Below are positions 1-7,334 of a stretch of 10,383 nucleotides of DNA, piece by piece (the first letter of the stretch is position 1; each line of letters opens with the position of its first letter). The position numbers were made by a program, and so were the translations under genes. The notes under the pieces are model-generated. The model ran no database searches and was not told where the DNA came from. It worked only from the letters and a program-made list of their open reading frames with translations. This DNA comes from Thermococci archaeon. Lineage in GTDB: Archaea > Methanobacteriota_B > Thermococci > Thermococcales > Thermococcaceae. The DNA lies in assembly GCA_003663525.1 (NCBI GenBank), contig QMUF01000048.1:1-10383 (forward strand), written 5' to 3'.

Positions 1-36
1 AAACTCCTTTGTAGGTCTTTGCTGGATTTGGATTCT

Positions 37-41
37 AAAAA
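37..41 (-). terminator. Possible oligo-T terminator of the minus-strand tRNA pair
   Basis: Read on the minus strand, the DNA just past the CAT-anticodon tRNA contains a four-T run (about 58-61) and then a five-T run (37-41). Archaeal RNA polymerase terminates at short T tracts in the non-template strand, so these are plausible stop points for the tRNA-Asn/tRNA-CAT transcript. Short runs of this kind occur by chance in AT-rich DNA, so the call is weak. Confidence 0.35.
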
Positions 42-67
42 GGAGTGACTTGCTATTAAAAGAGAAG

Positions 68-145
68 TGGTGGGCCCGGGGGGCTTTGAACCCCCGACCA
101 CGCGGTTATGAGCCGCGCGCTCTGACCAGGCTGAGCTACGGGCCC
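68..145 (-). tRNA. tRNA with CAT anticodon (likely tRNA-Ile2, otherwise elongator tRNA-Met)
   Basis: A complete cloverleaf can be folded on the minus strand: a 7-bp acceptor stem of the GGGCCCG type (139-145 with 72-78), a 4-bp D stem, a 5-bp anticodon stem CGCGG/CCGCG closing loop CTCATAA (106-112), and a 5-bp T stem with loop TTCAAAG. The discriminator is A73 (71) and CCA is encoded (68-70). The anticodon is CAT (108-110). It is not the initiator, because archaeal initiators start with an A1-U72 pair and carry three consecutive G-C pairs in the anticodon stem, neither of which is present. From memory, archaeal elongator Met tRNAs usually start GCCGGG or similar, whereas a GGGCCC acceptor stem is typical of tRNA-Ile2, whose C34 is modified to agmatidine by TiaS to read AUA. 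I therefore favour Ile2 but cannot exclude Met. It lies 8 nt downstream of tRNA-Asn and is probably co-transcribed with it. Confidence 0.93.
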
Positions 146-153
146 ACAAAGAC

Positions 154-229
154 TGGCGCCGCCGGCCCGACTTGAACGGGCGACCACCGGATTAACAGTC
201 CGGCGCTCTACCAACTAAGCTACGGCGGC
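154..229 (-). tRNA. tRNA-Asn (anticodon GTT)
   Basis: The cloverleaf on the minus strand is complete: acceptor stem GCCGCCG/CGGCGGC (223-229 with 158-164), D stem GCTT/GAGC, anticodon stem CCGGA/TCCGG around loop CTGTTAA (192-198), and T stem GCCCG/CGGGC with loop TTCAAGT. The discriminator is G73 (157), as expected for Asn, and CCA is encoded (154-156). The anticodon GTT (194-196) reads AAC and AAU. The mature length without CCA is 73 nt and there is no intron. It is the first gene of a two-tRNA minus-strand unit. Confidence 0.97.
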
Positions 230-259
230 ACGAACCCAATCATAGGGAGTATAAGCGGA

Positions 260-268
260 TTTATAAAG
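260..268 (-). promoter_or_regulatory. TATA box for the minus-strand tRNA-Asn/tRNA-CAT unit
   Basis: The minus strand reads CTTTATAAA, a good archaeal TATA box. It lies about 30-39 nt upstream of the first base of tRNA-Asn, which would place the start site roughly 10 nt before the tRNA. It sits back to back with the TATA box of the plus-strand tRNAs. Confidence 0.7.
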
Positions 269-287
269 CTTACGGTATGTGTTTTAG

Positions 288-302
288 CGAAAAGTTTATA
301 TA
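288..302 (+). promoter_or_regulatory. BRE/TATA promoter for tRNA-Thr/tRNA-Pro
   Basis: A purine-rich BRE-like CGAAAAG (288-294) is followed directly by TTTATATA (295-302), closely resembling the rpoH promoter at 902-916. The TATA box ends 26 nt before tRNA-Thr, so transcription should start at or just before the mature 5' end. Confidence 0.8.
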
Positions 303-328
303 CTAACTTAAGCCTTTCTTCATTCGGT

Positions 329-405
329 GCCCCGGTAGCCTAGCCTGGTGGGGCGGCGGACTTGTAATCCGCAGGCCGCGGGTTCAAATCCCGCCCGGGG
401 CTCCA
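329..405 (+). tRNA. tRNA-Thr (anticodon TGT)
   Basis: The cloverleaf is complete: acceptor stem GCCCCGG/CCGGGGC (329-335 with 395-401), D stem GCCT/GGGC with a T-G wobble, anticodon stem GCGGA/TCCGC around loop CTTGTAA (361-367), and T stem GCGGG/CCCGC with loop TTCAAAT. The discriminator is T73 (402), usual for archaeal tRNA-Thr, and CCA is encoded (403-405). The anticodon TGT (363-365) reads ACA. There is no intron. Only 11 nt separate it from tRNA-Pro, so the two are probably processed from one transcript. Confidence 0.97.
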
Positions 406-416
406 GTAGCTGCAAT

Positions 417-494
417 GGGGCCGTGGGGTAGCTTGGTCTATCCTGCGGGCTTTGGGAGCCCGTGACCCGAGTTCAAATCTCGGCGGCCCCACCA
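417..494 (+). tRNA. tRNA-Pro (anticodon TGG)
   Basis: The acceptor stem is GGGGCCG/CGGCCCC (417-423 with 484-490), the anticodon stem CGGGC/GCCCG encloses loop TTTGGGA (451-457), and the T stem CCGAG/CTCGG carries loop TTCAAAT. The discriminator is A73 (491) and CCA is encoded (492-494). The anticodon TGG (453-455) reads CCA and probably other proline codons by wobble. The D arm pairs best with a short stem, leaving one or two unpaired bases before the anticodon stem. It is the second gene of the plus-strand tRNA unit. Confidence 0.96.
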
Positions 495-571
495 TTCTCT
501 CATCATGAGTAAAATTGTATGTACTTTGACTACTTTCCGACATTCAGAGTTCATGTGTTTTGGTGTAGTGC

Positions 572-583
572 TTTATTTTTTCT
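572..583 (+). terminator. Possible T-rich terminator of the tRNA-Thr/tRNA-Pro transcript
   Basis: TTTATTTTTTCT (572-583), with a run of six T, is the strongest T tract downstream of tRNA-Pro. It resembles archaeal oligo-T termination signals, but it lies about 78 nt past the tRNA end, so processing or earlier termination is also possible. Confidence 0.4.
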
Positions 584-645
584 AATTCTTATCATTTTCA
601 TAATAATCCTCAGAATTAAGTGGATTTACATTAGAAAGGGGTTTT

Positions 646-683
646 GAAGAGGAGCATTAAAGACTATTTTAATGCTTCTTCTC
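646..683 (+). repeat. Imperfect 16-position inverted repeat (hairpin)
   Basis: The left arm 646-661 pairs with the right arm 668-683 around a six-base loop (662-667). The inner nine pairs, AGCATTAAA with TTTAATGCT, are perfect. Outside them come G-T, G-C, A-T and G-T pairs, one A-C mismatch, then A-T and G-C. No T run follows, so it does not look like a terminator. It could be part of a small RNA or a protein-binding dyad. Confidence 0.6.
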
Positions 684-723
684 ATTGCTAGTTCATTTAC
701 ATTTACTACTCCTGTAACTTGGG

Positions 724-800
724 AACTCTACTTAGTAAATTTTATAACTTCGAACTTACAATGTTCCTGTGGAACGTTGAATATGGGGTTGAGTAGAGTT
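724..800 (+). repeat. Nested inverted repeats (outer 13-bp stem, inner 9-bp hairpin)
   Basis: Outer arms: AACTCTACT (724-732) pairs exactly with AGTAGAGTT (792-800), and pairing continues inward with wobbles (733 with 791, 734 with 790, 735 with 789, 736 with 788). Inner arms: CAATGTTCC (759-767) pairs with GGAACGTTG (771-779) around TGT, with a single T-G wobble. The inner element is also a near-perfect 21-bp DNA dyad. The TATA-like TTTTATAA at 740-747 would place a start site inside this dyad. Function is unknown; it may be RNA structure or an operator. Confidence 0.55.
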
Positions 801-879
801 ATATCAATGTCGATATAAGTGCATCAATGAAATGTTAAGGCAGTCAGAGGAGTTCTTAAACTTTACGCAAATGATATAA

Positions 880-948
880 ACCCTCTCTCAGACTAAACTC
901 TCGAAAAGCTTATATACTCTAATTAAAAGCTGGGGGTAGTGAGAGGGT
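880..948 (+). repeat. Inverted repeat flanking the rpoH TATA box
   Basis: ACCCTCTC (880-887) is the exact reverse complement of GAGAGGGT (941-948). The two 8-bp arms lie on either side of the BRE/TATA element at 902-916. The right arm is near the expected transcription start. This could be an operator pair for a looping or dimeric regulator, or a chance match. Confidence 0.4.
902..916 (+). promoter_or_regulatory. BRE/TATA promoter of the rpoH-rpoB-rpoA1-rpoA2 operon
   Basis: CGAAAAG (902-908) followed by CTTATATA (909-916) is a textbook Thermococcales BRE plus TATA box. Transcription is expected to start about 22-27 nt downstream, near 935-942, giving a 5' leader of roughly 45 nt before rpoH. 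No comparable promoter was noticed at the later junctions, which are too short to hold one, so this is likely the main promoter of the whole operon. Confidence 0.82.
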
Positions 949-983
949 GTACCTTCTAAAAATTTTAAAGGGGGCAATTCTCT

Positions 984-1232
984 GTGACGGCGAAAAAAAG
1001 CTTTACAATATTTGATCATGTGTTAGTTCCTGAGCATAGAGTGCTTAGTGAAGAAGAGAAGGGAGAATTACTAAAAAAATACAATATAAAGCCTTCTCAG
1101 TTGCCGCAGATCAAGACAAGTGATCCGGCAGTTCAAGCACTTGATGCTAAGCCTGGAGATATAATAGAAATAAAAAGAAAAAGCCCTACTGCGGGGGTTT
1201 ATTACTATTATAGGATTGTTGTGGAAGATTGA
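984..1232 (+). CDS. rpoH: DNA-directed RNA polymerase subunit H (Rpo5)
   Basis: This 82-residue protein is the archaeal counterpart of the C-terminal domain of eukaryotic Rpb5. It sits at the lower jaw of RNA polymerase, near the downstream DNA entry channel, and contacts A'/A''. The whole length matches the family: an N-terminal [14 protein letters not shown] segment (residues 12-25), the LPQIKTSDP core (about 40-48), the [18 protein letters not shown] signature (about 60-77), and the family-typical VVED end. The eukaryotic N-terminal extension is absent, as in all archaea. The start is GTG at 984, chosen because the protein then begins exactly where the family begins and AAAGGGGG (967-974) stands 9 nt upstream. 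It opens the operon, 17 nt before rpoB. Confidence 0.97.
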   Translation: MTAKKSFTIFDHVLVPEHRVLSEEEKGELLKKYNIKPSQLPQIKTSDPAVQALDAKPGDIIEIKRKSPTAGVYYYYRIVVED

Positions 1233-1237
1233 AATTT

Positions 1238-1246
1238 TGAGGTGAG
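1238..1246 (+). promoter_or_regulatory. Shine-Dalgarno sequence of rpoB
   Basis: TGAGGTGAG precedes the rpoB ATG at 1250 by 3 nt. It matches the core of the archaeal 16S-complementary sequence GGAGGTGAT and fixes the start. The rpoH stop is only a few bases upstream. Confidence 0.8.
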
Positions 1247-1249
1247 AAT

Positions 1250-4200
1250 ATGAGAGGTCCTACTATTGTTGAGGTTACTCCGGACGATCTTTGGCACATT
1301 ATGAAGACTTACTGGGATGAAAGAGGGCTTGTAAGACAGCACCTCGACTCCTACAATGCCTTTATTGAGCATGGAATGCAAGAAGTTATTAGCGAATTTG
1401 GAGGAGTAAACCCAGATATACCTGATTTTGAAGTCAAGTTTGGAAGGGTTAGGCTTGGAGAACCAGAATTCCAAGAAGCTCATGGACAAAGAAAGCCGTT
1501 ATATCCTATAGATGCTAGGATTAGGAATTTAACTTATTCTGCACCGGTATTCTTGGGAATGATCCCAGTAGTGAAGGGGATTGAACAAGAGCTAGTTGAG
1601 GTAAGAATTGGTGAATTGCCAGTAATGCTGAAATCCAAAATCTGTCGCCTTTACAACTTAAGTGATGAAGAACTTATAGCACATGGGGAAGATCCCAAAG
1701 ATCCAGGGGGATATTTCATTATTAATGGTTCTGAAAGAGTTATTGTGTCTATTGAAGATTTAGCTCCAAACAGAACGCTTGTTGAGATCGACGAGAGACA
1801 AAATAGATACATAGCAAAATGTTTCTCATATAGACATGGTTATAGAGCTTTAATAACAGTGGAGAGAAGAAAAGATGGTTTGCTTTATGTTTCAATTCCA
1901 AATGTACCAGGTGTTCTTAAATTTGTATACATTATGAGAGCTCTTGGTCTGGAGAGCGATAAGGAAATAGTTGATGCCGTGGGTAACAACCCTGAGGTTC
2001 AACAGGTTCTCTTTGACAATTTAGAGGATGCAAGTGATGTTCAAACTCAAGAAGAGGCTTTAGATTATATTGGAAAGAAAGCAATGCCTGGACAGCCCAA
2101 GGAATATAGGCTTAGAAGGGCTCACTCAATAATTGATAATAATCTTCTCCCGCATATGGGTGTGAGTCCAGAGGACAGGATAAGGAAAGCATATTACCTT
2201 GGAATGATGGCACTTAAAGTAATCGAGCTTTCTCTTGGACTGAGAGAGGAGGATGATAAGGATCATTATGCTAGTAAGAGGCTTAAACTTGCCGGGGATC
2301 TCTTGAGGGACCTTTTTAGAGTTGCATTTGGTCAACTTGTGAAGGACATGCAATATCAGCTAACTAAGACCTACCAAAGAAAAGGTGAGAAGTACACTTT
2401 CCAAGATATCCAGAGGTTTGTGAGAAACTCTGTAAGACCGGATGTACTAACTGAAAGAATCGAACATGCTCTTGCCACAGGGGCTTGGCCAGGAGGAAGA
2501 ACTGGTGTTAGTCAGTTGCTCGATAGAACTAATTACATGTCTACACTTTCTCACTTGAGAAGGGTCACTTCTCCACTAAGCAGAGAGCAACCCCATTTCG
2601 AGGCAAGAGATTTGCACGGTACTCATTGGGGAAGAATATGTCCAACTGAGACCCCAGAAGGGCCTAACTGTGGACTGGTTAAGAACTTATCTCTCATGGC
2701 TCAGATTACTACAGCAATTTCTGAGGAAGAAGTGTTTACATATTTGGAAAGTCTTGGAATCGTGCACATTGAGGAAAGAAGACCAGAACCCGATGATTGG
2801 AGAATTTATCTTAATGGGGTTCTTGTTGGAACATATAAAGATGGTGTAGAGTTAGTTAATAAAATAAAAACCGATAGGAGACAGGGAAGGATAGGCGAGG
2901 TTATAAATGTCGCGTACTACGAGGATGTTAGGGAGATTTACATCAACAGTGATGATGGTAGAGTCAGGAGACCACTGATTATAGTTGAAAATGGTCTTCC
3001 AAGATTAACCAAAGATCATGTAGAGGCAATAAAGAAAGGGACACTTAAGTGGAGTGACTTGATAAGAATGGGTGTCATTGAGTACCTCGATGCTGAGGAA
3101 GAAGAGAACGCTTATGTGGCTACGTGGCCCTGGGAAGTTACTGAAGAACACACACATTTGGAGATAATGCCTGCTGCTATTTTAGGATTACCGGCGTCGC
3201 TAGTTCCATATCCAGAACATAATGCTGCTCCAAGGAATACTTATGGAGCAGGCATGGCTAAGCAAAGCCTTGGGCTTGGTTGGGCCAACTTTAGGATAAG
3301 AGTAGACACTAGAGGGCATTTGATGCACTATCCTCAAGTCCCACTTGTTAACTCTAGGATTATGGAAGCAGTGGGATTTGAACAAAGACCTGCTGGTCAG
3401 AATTTTATTGTTGCAGTCTTGAGTTATGGTGGATATAACATGGAAGATGCCGTTATAATGAATAAAGGCTCAATTGAGAGAGGATTGGCAAGGTCAACAT
3501 TCTTTAGAACTTATGAAGCTGAAGAAAAGAAGTATATGGGGGGACAAACAGATAAGTTTGAAATACCGGATCCTACTGTTAGAGGATTTTTGGGTGAGAA
3601 ATACTATAGAAACCTTGATGAAGATGGAATAGCATTTCCAGAATCAAAAGTTCAAGGAAAAGATGTATTAGTGGCAAGAACCTCTCCGCCTAGGTTCCTC
3701 GAGGAGCAAACCAGTTTAGGTGCTGGTATTTTGCAAGGTAGAAGGGAGACAAGTATCACTATGAGGCCCGGTGAAGAGGGTATTGTCGACAAGGTTATTA
3801 TCACAGAAACAGGAGATGGCACAAAGCTTGTTAAGGTAACAGTTAGAGATCTTAGAATTCCAGAATTTGGGGATAAGTTTGCCTCAAGACATGGACAGAA
3901 GGGTGTTATTGGTCTTATAGTTCCTCAGGAAGACATGCCTTGGACAGAAAACGGAATAGTACCGGATCTTATAGTTAATCCTCACGGTATACCTTCACGT
4001 ATGACTGTTGGACAGCTTATTGAGGCCATAGGTGGGAAAGTGGCATCACTTAAGGGAAGAAGAGTAGATGGCACTGCATTCATTGGGGAACCAGAAGAGA
4101 AGCTTAGAAAGGAACTTGAAGAGCTTGGGTTTAAGCATAGCGGAAGGGAAGTAATGTATGATGGAATCACAGGAAGGAAACTTGAGGCAGATATATTCGT

Positions 4201-4606
4201 GGGTGTTATTTATTATCAGAGACTTCACCACATGGTAGCTGATAAGCTCCATGCACGTTCAAGAGGGCCTGTGCAAGTTCTTACAAAGCAGCCAACTGAA
4301 GGTAGAGCTAGGGAGGGAGGTCTAAGATTTGGTGAAATGGAGCGTGACGTACTAATAGGACATGGTGCTTCAATGTTATTGGTTGAAAGATTGCTAGAAG
4401 AGAGTGACAAGACGGAAGCATGGATATGTGAGAATTGCGGTCATTTAGCAGTCGAAGACAAGCGTAGAGACAAAGTTTATTGTCCAGTATGTGGAGAAGA
4501 GGAGAATATAAGCAAAGTAGAAATGAGCTATGCATTCAAGTTATTACTGGATGAGATAAAGGCTATGGGTATTAGACCATCATTAAAACTTAAGGAGAGG
4601 GTGTGA
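1250..4606 (+). CDS. rpoB: DNA-directed RNA polymerase subunit B (Rpo2, undivided)
   Basis: This is the second-largest RNA polymerase subunit, homologue of bacterial beta and eukaryotic Rpb2, forming half of the catalytic cleft. At 1118 residues it is full length for an undivided archaeal B. In many methanogens and halophiles the same protein is split into B'' and B', but here it is continuous. Visible landmarks run in order: N-terminal protrusion and lobe (roughly 20-390), the fork region leading to [14 protein letters not shown] (463-475), the conserved YNMEDA acidic motif (729-734) near the active site, [12 protein letters not shown] (874-885) in the hybrid-binding region, and a C-terminal clamp with a zinc site of four cysteines (C1060, C1063, C1078, C1081). 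Domain boundaries are approximate. No intein or frameshift interrupts it. It ends with TGA overlapping the ribosome binding region of rpoA1. Confidence 0.98.
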   Translation: MRGPTIVEVTPDDLWHIMKTYWDERGLVRQHLDSYNAFIEHGMQEVISEFGGVNPDIPDFEVKFGRVRLGEPEFQEAHGQRKPLYPIDARIRNLTYSAPVFLGMIPVVKGIEQELVEVRIGELPVMLKSKICRLYNLSDEELIAHGEDPKDPGGYFIINGSERVIVSIEDLAPNRTLVEIDERQNRYIAKCFSYRHGYRALITVERRKDGLLYVSIPNVPGVLKFVYIMRALGLESDKEIVDAVGNNPEVQQVLFDNLEDASDVQTQEEALDYIGKKAMPGQPKEYRLRRAHSIIDNNLLPHMGVSPEDRIRKAYYLGMMALKVIELSLGLREEDDKDHYASKRLKLAGDLLRDLFRVAFGQLVKDMQYQLTKTYQRKGEKYTFQDIQRFVRNSVRPDVLTERIEHALATGAWPGGRTGVSQLLDRTNYMSTLSHLRRVTSPLSREQPHFEARDLHGTHWGRICPTETPEGPNCGLVKNLSLMAQITTAISEEEVFTYLESLGIVHIEERRPEPDDWRIYLNGVLVGTYKDGVELVNKIKTDRRQGRIGEVINVAYYEDVREIYINSDDGRVRRPLIIVENGLPRLTKDHVEAIKKGTLKWSDLIRMGVIEYLDAEEEENAYVATWPWEVTEEHTHLEIMPAAILGLPASLVPYPEHNAAPRNTYGAGMAKQSLGLGWANFRIRVDTRGHLMHYPQVPLVNSRIMEAVGFEQRPAGQNFIVAVLSYGGYNMEDAVIMNKGSIERGLARSTFFRTYEAEEKKYMGGQTDKFEIPDPTVRGFLGEKYYRNLDEDGIAFPESKVQGKDVLVARTSPPRFLEEQTSLGAGILQGRRETSITMRPGEEGIVDKVIITETGDGTKLVKVTVRDLRIPEFGDKFASRHGQKGVIGLIVPQEDMPWTENGIVPDLIVNPHGIPSRMTVGQLIEAIGGKVASLKGRRVDGTAFIGEPEEKLRKELEELGFKHSGREVMYDGITGRKLEADIFVGVIYYQRLHHMVADKLHARSRGPVQVLTKQPTEGRAREGGLRFGEMERDVLIGHGASMLLVERLLEESDKTEAWICENCGHLAVEDKRRDKVYCPVCGEEENISKVEMSYAFKLLLDEIKAMGIRPSLKLKERV

Positions 4607-4607
4607 T
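4594..4607 (+). promoter_or_regulatory. Shine-Dalgarno region of rpoA1 overlapping the rpoB stop
   Basis: GGAGAGGGTGTGAT contains the rpoB stop codon (TGA, 4604-4606) and ends 4 nt before ATG 4612. This argues for ATG 4612 rather than the in-frame GTG at 4603, which lies inside the binding sequence itself. Confidence 0.65.
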
Positions 4608-4611
4608 AATC

Positions 4612-7329
4612 ATGCACTCAATGAAAAAAGTTATTGGAAGTATTGAGTTTGGTGTGCTTTCTCCTCAAGAGATTAGAAAAATGAGTGCTGCAGAGATAAC
4701 AGTCCCCGATACTTATTCAGAAGATGGTTACCCAATAGATGGGGGCCTAATGGACAGAAGATTGGGAGTTATAGATCCTAACCTTAGATGTGAGACATGT
4801 GGGGCCAATTATAAAGAGTGTCCTGGACATTTTGGTCATATAGAGCTTGCAAGACCAGTTATTCATGTTGGATTTGCTAAAACGATTTACAGAATATTGG
4901 AAAGTACTTGTAGAGAATGTGGAAGGATTAAGCTAACGGATGAAGAAATTGAAGACTATCTCGGTAAATTAAATATAAATGAGGCTAGAAAGAGTGAGAT
5001 TGATGCGTTAATATCGGAGATACATAAAAAGGCAAAAGAAAGAATGGTATGCCCTCATTGCGGAGCTCCTCAATTTTCAATTAAATTTGAGAGACCAACA
5101 ATATACTGGGAATTGAGGACTGATGAGGAAGGAAACGAATACAGGCACAGAATGATGCCAAGTGAGATAAGAGATAGGCTTGAGAAAATCCCAGATAGGG
5201 ACTTACCCCTCTTAGGCCTTAATCCGGAAAAGTCAAGACCCGAATGGATGGTTCTTACGGTTTTGCCCGTTCCTCCGGTTAGTGTAAGGCCTTCAATAAC
5301 ACTTGAGAGTGGTATAAGAGCTGAAGATGACCTTACTCATAAGCTTGTGGATATTATAAGAATTAACGCACGTTTGAAGCAAAACATCGAAGCTGGAGCT
5401 CCACAGCTTATTATCGAAGATCTTTGGGATCTCCTTCAATATCACGTTACCACATACTTCGACAATGAGACTTCAGGTATTCCTCCAGCAAAGCACAAGA
5501 GCGGAAGGCCGCTTAAAACTCTTGCCCAAAGACTTAAGGGTAAAGAGGGTAGATTCAGGAAGAACCTTAGTGGTAAGCGTGTTAATTTCTCGGCCCGTAC
5601 GGTAATTAGCCCTGACCCTATGATAAGTATAAATGAAGTAGGTGTTCCATTAATCGTTGCAATGGAACTTACAGTTCCAGAGAAAGTGACTGAGTTCAAT
5701 GTTGAGAAGCTCAGAAAAATGATCCTTAATGGTCCGGAAAAGTATCCAGGAGCTAATTATGTTATAGACCCACAAGGTAGAAGAATTCGTCTTATGGAGA
5801 GCAATATAGAGACAATAGCTGACATGATTGACATTGGGTGGACAGTTGAAAGGCACCTTATGGATGGAGATGTTGTATTGTTTAACAGACAGCCATCTCT
5901 TCACAGAATGAGTATTATGGCCCATAGAGTTAGAGTAATGCCATATAAAACGTTTAGGCTTAATTTGGCGGTTTGCCCACCATATAACGCGGACTTCGAT
6001 GGAGATGAAATGAATCTTCACGTTCCACAAACAGAAGAAGCTCAAGCAGAAGCTAGAATTTTAATGGAAGTCCAAAACCACATCTTATCTCCGAGATATG
6101 GTGGACCAATTATTGGTGGGATTCAGGACCATATATCAGGAGGGTACCTTTTAACTAGAGAGGGAGCATACTTCACCAAATATGAAGTGGAGCACATGTT
6201 AATGTTTGCAGGAGTTGAAGTAAAGGAACTTCCAAAGCCAGACAAAGTTGAGAATGGCGTTGAGTATTGGAGCGGAAAGACTGTATTCTCACTTCTACTT
6301 CCTGAGAACTTGACAATATGGTACAGGAACAAGCTATGTGATGATCCTTCCCAATGTGAGTCTATTGAAAAGCTTATTGAGGAGAAGCTAATCCCAAGTG
6401 AGGAAGAAGTTAGAAAAGTGGCCACAGATGGTTTTGTTTATATTTTAAAAGGTAAGTTATTAAGTGGTGCAATAGACAAAAAAGCTTACGGTAGAGAAGA
6501 TGGGAAGCTACTTGATATTATAGTTAGAGAGTATGGTGTAGAAAGGGCCAGACAATTCCTTGATCAAGTAACAAAATTAGCAATATGGGTAATCACTCAT
6601 AAGGGATTCACCACTGGAATAGATGATGAAGATCTTCCGGGCGAAGCCAAGGCTAGAATTAAAGAAATAATAATGGAAGCAGAGGATAAAGTGCAAAGAC
6701 TGATAGAAGCATACAAAAATGGAGAGTTGGAACCCCTGCCTGGTAAAACCTTGGAAGAAACTCTCGAAAGCAGAATAATGGCTGTTTTATCTGAAGCGAG
6801 AGATAATGCTGGTAAAGTTGCTGAGAGATATTTGGGTACGAACAACCATACAGTAATCATGGCCAAAACCGGGGCAAGAGGTAAAATCCTTAACATTACC
6901 CAGATGGCAGCTATACTTGGACAGCAGTCTATTAGAGGTAAGAGACTCTATAGAGGTTACAGGAGCAGGGTATTGAGCCACTTTAAAGCTGGTGACCTTG
7001 GTGCAAGGGCAAAAGGTTTCATCGTTAACTCATATAAGAGCGGTCTAACACCCCAAGAATACTTCTTCCATGCAATGGGTGGTAGAGAGGGTCTCGTTGA
7101 TACTGCAGTTAGAACGGCTCAAAGCGGTTATATGCAACGTAGACTTATAAATGCTCTACAAGACCTCAAAGTAGATTATGATGGAAGTGTGAGAGATCCA
7201 ACAGGAATTGTGGTTCAGTTCAGGTATGGTGAAGATGGTGTAGACCCAATGAAGAGTTGGGGTGGAAGGACAGTAAATATTGATAGAATTGTGACAAGAA
7301 CATTGATAAAACTCAGGGAGAAGGGGTGA
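4612..7329 (+). CDS. rpoA1: DNA-directed RNA polymerase subunit A' (Rpo1N)
   Basis: This is the N-terminal two thirds of the largest subunit (beta'/Rpb1 homologue), carrying the catalytic metal site; it assembles with A'' from the next gene. From ATG 4612 it has 905 residues, the usual archaeal size. The clamp holds two zinc sites: C60, C63, C70, H73, and C100, C103, C147, C150. SGKRVNFSAR (320-329) is the conserved lid/active-site approach. The invariant NADFDGD motif (459-465) gives the three Mg-binding aspartates D461, D463 and D465. The bridge helix region follows at about 811-845, with HAMGGREGL at 820-828. The split from A'' falls after this region, as in all archaea, and is not a frameshift. 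The start could also be ATG 4621, giving a protein beginning MKKVIGS, which is how I recall relatives being annotated. A GTG at 4603 is unlikely. Confidence 0.97.
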   Translation: MHSMKKVIGSIEFGVLSPQEIRKMSAAEITVPDTYSEDGYPIDGGLMDRRLGVIDPNLRCETCGANYKECPGHFGHIELARPVIHVGFAKTIYRILESTCRECGRIKLTDEEIEDYLGKLNINEARKSEIDALISEIHKKAKERMVCPHCGAPQFSIKFERPTIYWELRTDEEGNEYRHRMMPSEIRDRLEKIPDRDLPLLGLNPEKSRPEWMVLTVLPVPPVSVRPSITLESGIRAEDDLTHKLVDIIRINARLKQNIEAGAPQLIIEDLWDLLQYHVTTYFDNETSGIPPAKHKSGRPLKTLAQRLKGKEGRFRKNLSGKRVNFSARTVISPDPMISINEVGVPLIVAMELTVPEKVTEFNVEKLRKMILNGPEKYPGANYVIDPQGRRIRLMESNIETIADMIDIGWTVERHLMDGDVVLFNRQPSLHRMSIMAHRVRVMPYKTFRLNLAVCPPYNADFDGDEMNLHVPQTEEAQAEARILMEVQNHILSPRYGGPIIGGIQDHISGGYLLTREGAYFTKYEVEHMLMFAGVEVKELPKPDKVENGVEYWSGKTVFSLLLPENLTIWYRNKLCDDPSQCESIEKLIEEKLIPSEEEVRKVATDGFVYILKGKLLSGAIDKKAYGREDGKLLDIIVREYGVERARQFLDQVTKLAIWVITHKGFTTGIDDEDLPGEAKARIKEIIMEAEDKVQRLIEAYKNGELEPLPGKTLEETLESRIMAVLSEARDNAGKVAERYLGTNNHTVIMAKTGARGKILNITQMAAILGQQSIRGKRLYRGYRSRVLSHFKAGDLGARAKGFIVNSYKSGLTPQEYFFHAMGGREGLVDTAVRTAQSGYMQRRLINALQDLKVDYDGSVRDPTGIVVQFRYGEDGVDPMKSWGGRTVNIDRIVTRTLIKLREKG

Positions 7330-7330
7330 T
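7323..7330 (+). promoter_or_regulatory. Shine-Dalgarno sequence of rpoA2 containing the rpoA1 stop
   Basis: GGGGTGAT includes the rpoA1 TGA (7327-7329) and lies 4 nt before ATG 7335. The in-frame GTG at 7326 lies within this element and is therefore not a likely start. Confidence 0.75.
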
Positions 7331-7334
7331 AATC

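Larger units (their letters stand above)
495..879. other. Non-coding intergenic stretch between tRNA-Pro and the rpoH promoter
   Basis: I see no convincing gene on either strand. The only plus-strand reading frame I note is a 15-codon one at 832-879 with no ribosome binding site. The stretch is AT-rich. It contains a T-rich tract at 572-583, a long imperfect hairpin at 646-683, a near-perfect dyad at 759-779 enclosed by a second inverted repeat (724-736 with 788-800), and a small ATATC/GATAT dyad at 801-816. A TATA-like TTTTATAA (740-747) lies just upstream of the 759-779 dyad. This concentration of inverted repeats could reflect a small RNA or regulator sites, but nothing here identifies a known RNA family. 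Confidence 0.6.

Noticed and set aside
3..46. 8-bp inverted repeat ACTCCTTT (3-10) and AAAGGAGT (39-46)
   Set aside because: The 28-base loop and short AT-rich arms make a chance match likely, and the flanking sequence to the left is not available.
499..506. Minus-strand ATGATGA resembling a C box of a C/D guide RNA
   Set aside because: No D box (CTGA on that strand) follows within a suitable distance, and the RNA would run antisense through tRNA-Pro.
340..543. Minus-strand reading frame of 67 codons across the two plus-strand tRNA genes
   Set aside because: It is the antisense of tRNA-Thr and tRNA-Pro. Peptides such as RDLNPRPADYKSA are a well-known artefact of translating tRNA genes.
832..879. 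Plus-strand 15-codon frame upstream of rpoH, a possible leader peptide
   Set aside because: It has no Shine-Dalgarno sequence, lies upstream of the rpoH TATA box and so outside the expected transcript, and shows no recognisable composition.
1250..7329. Intein in rpoB or rpoA1
   Set aside because: Both proteins have the normal family length and run through their conserved motifs without an inserted splicing domain.
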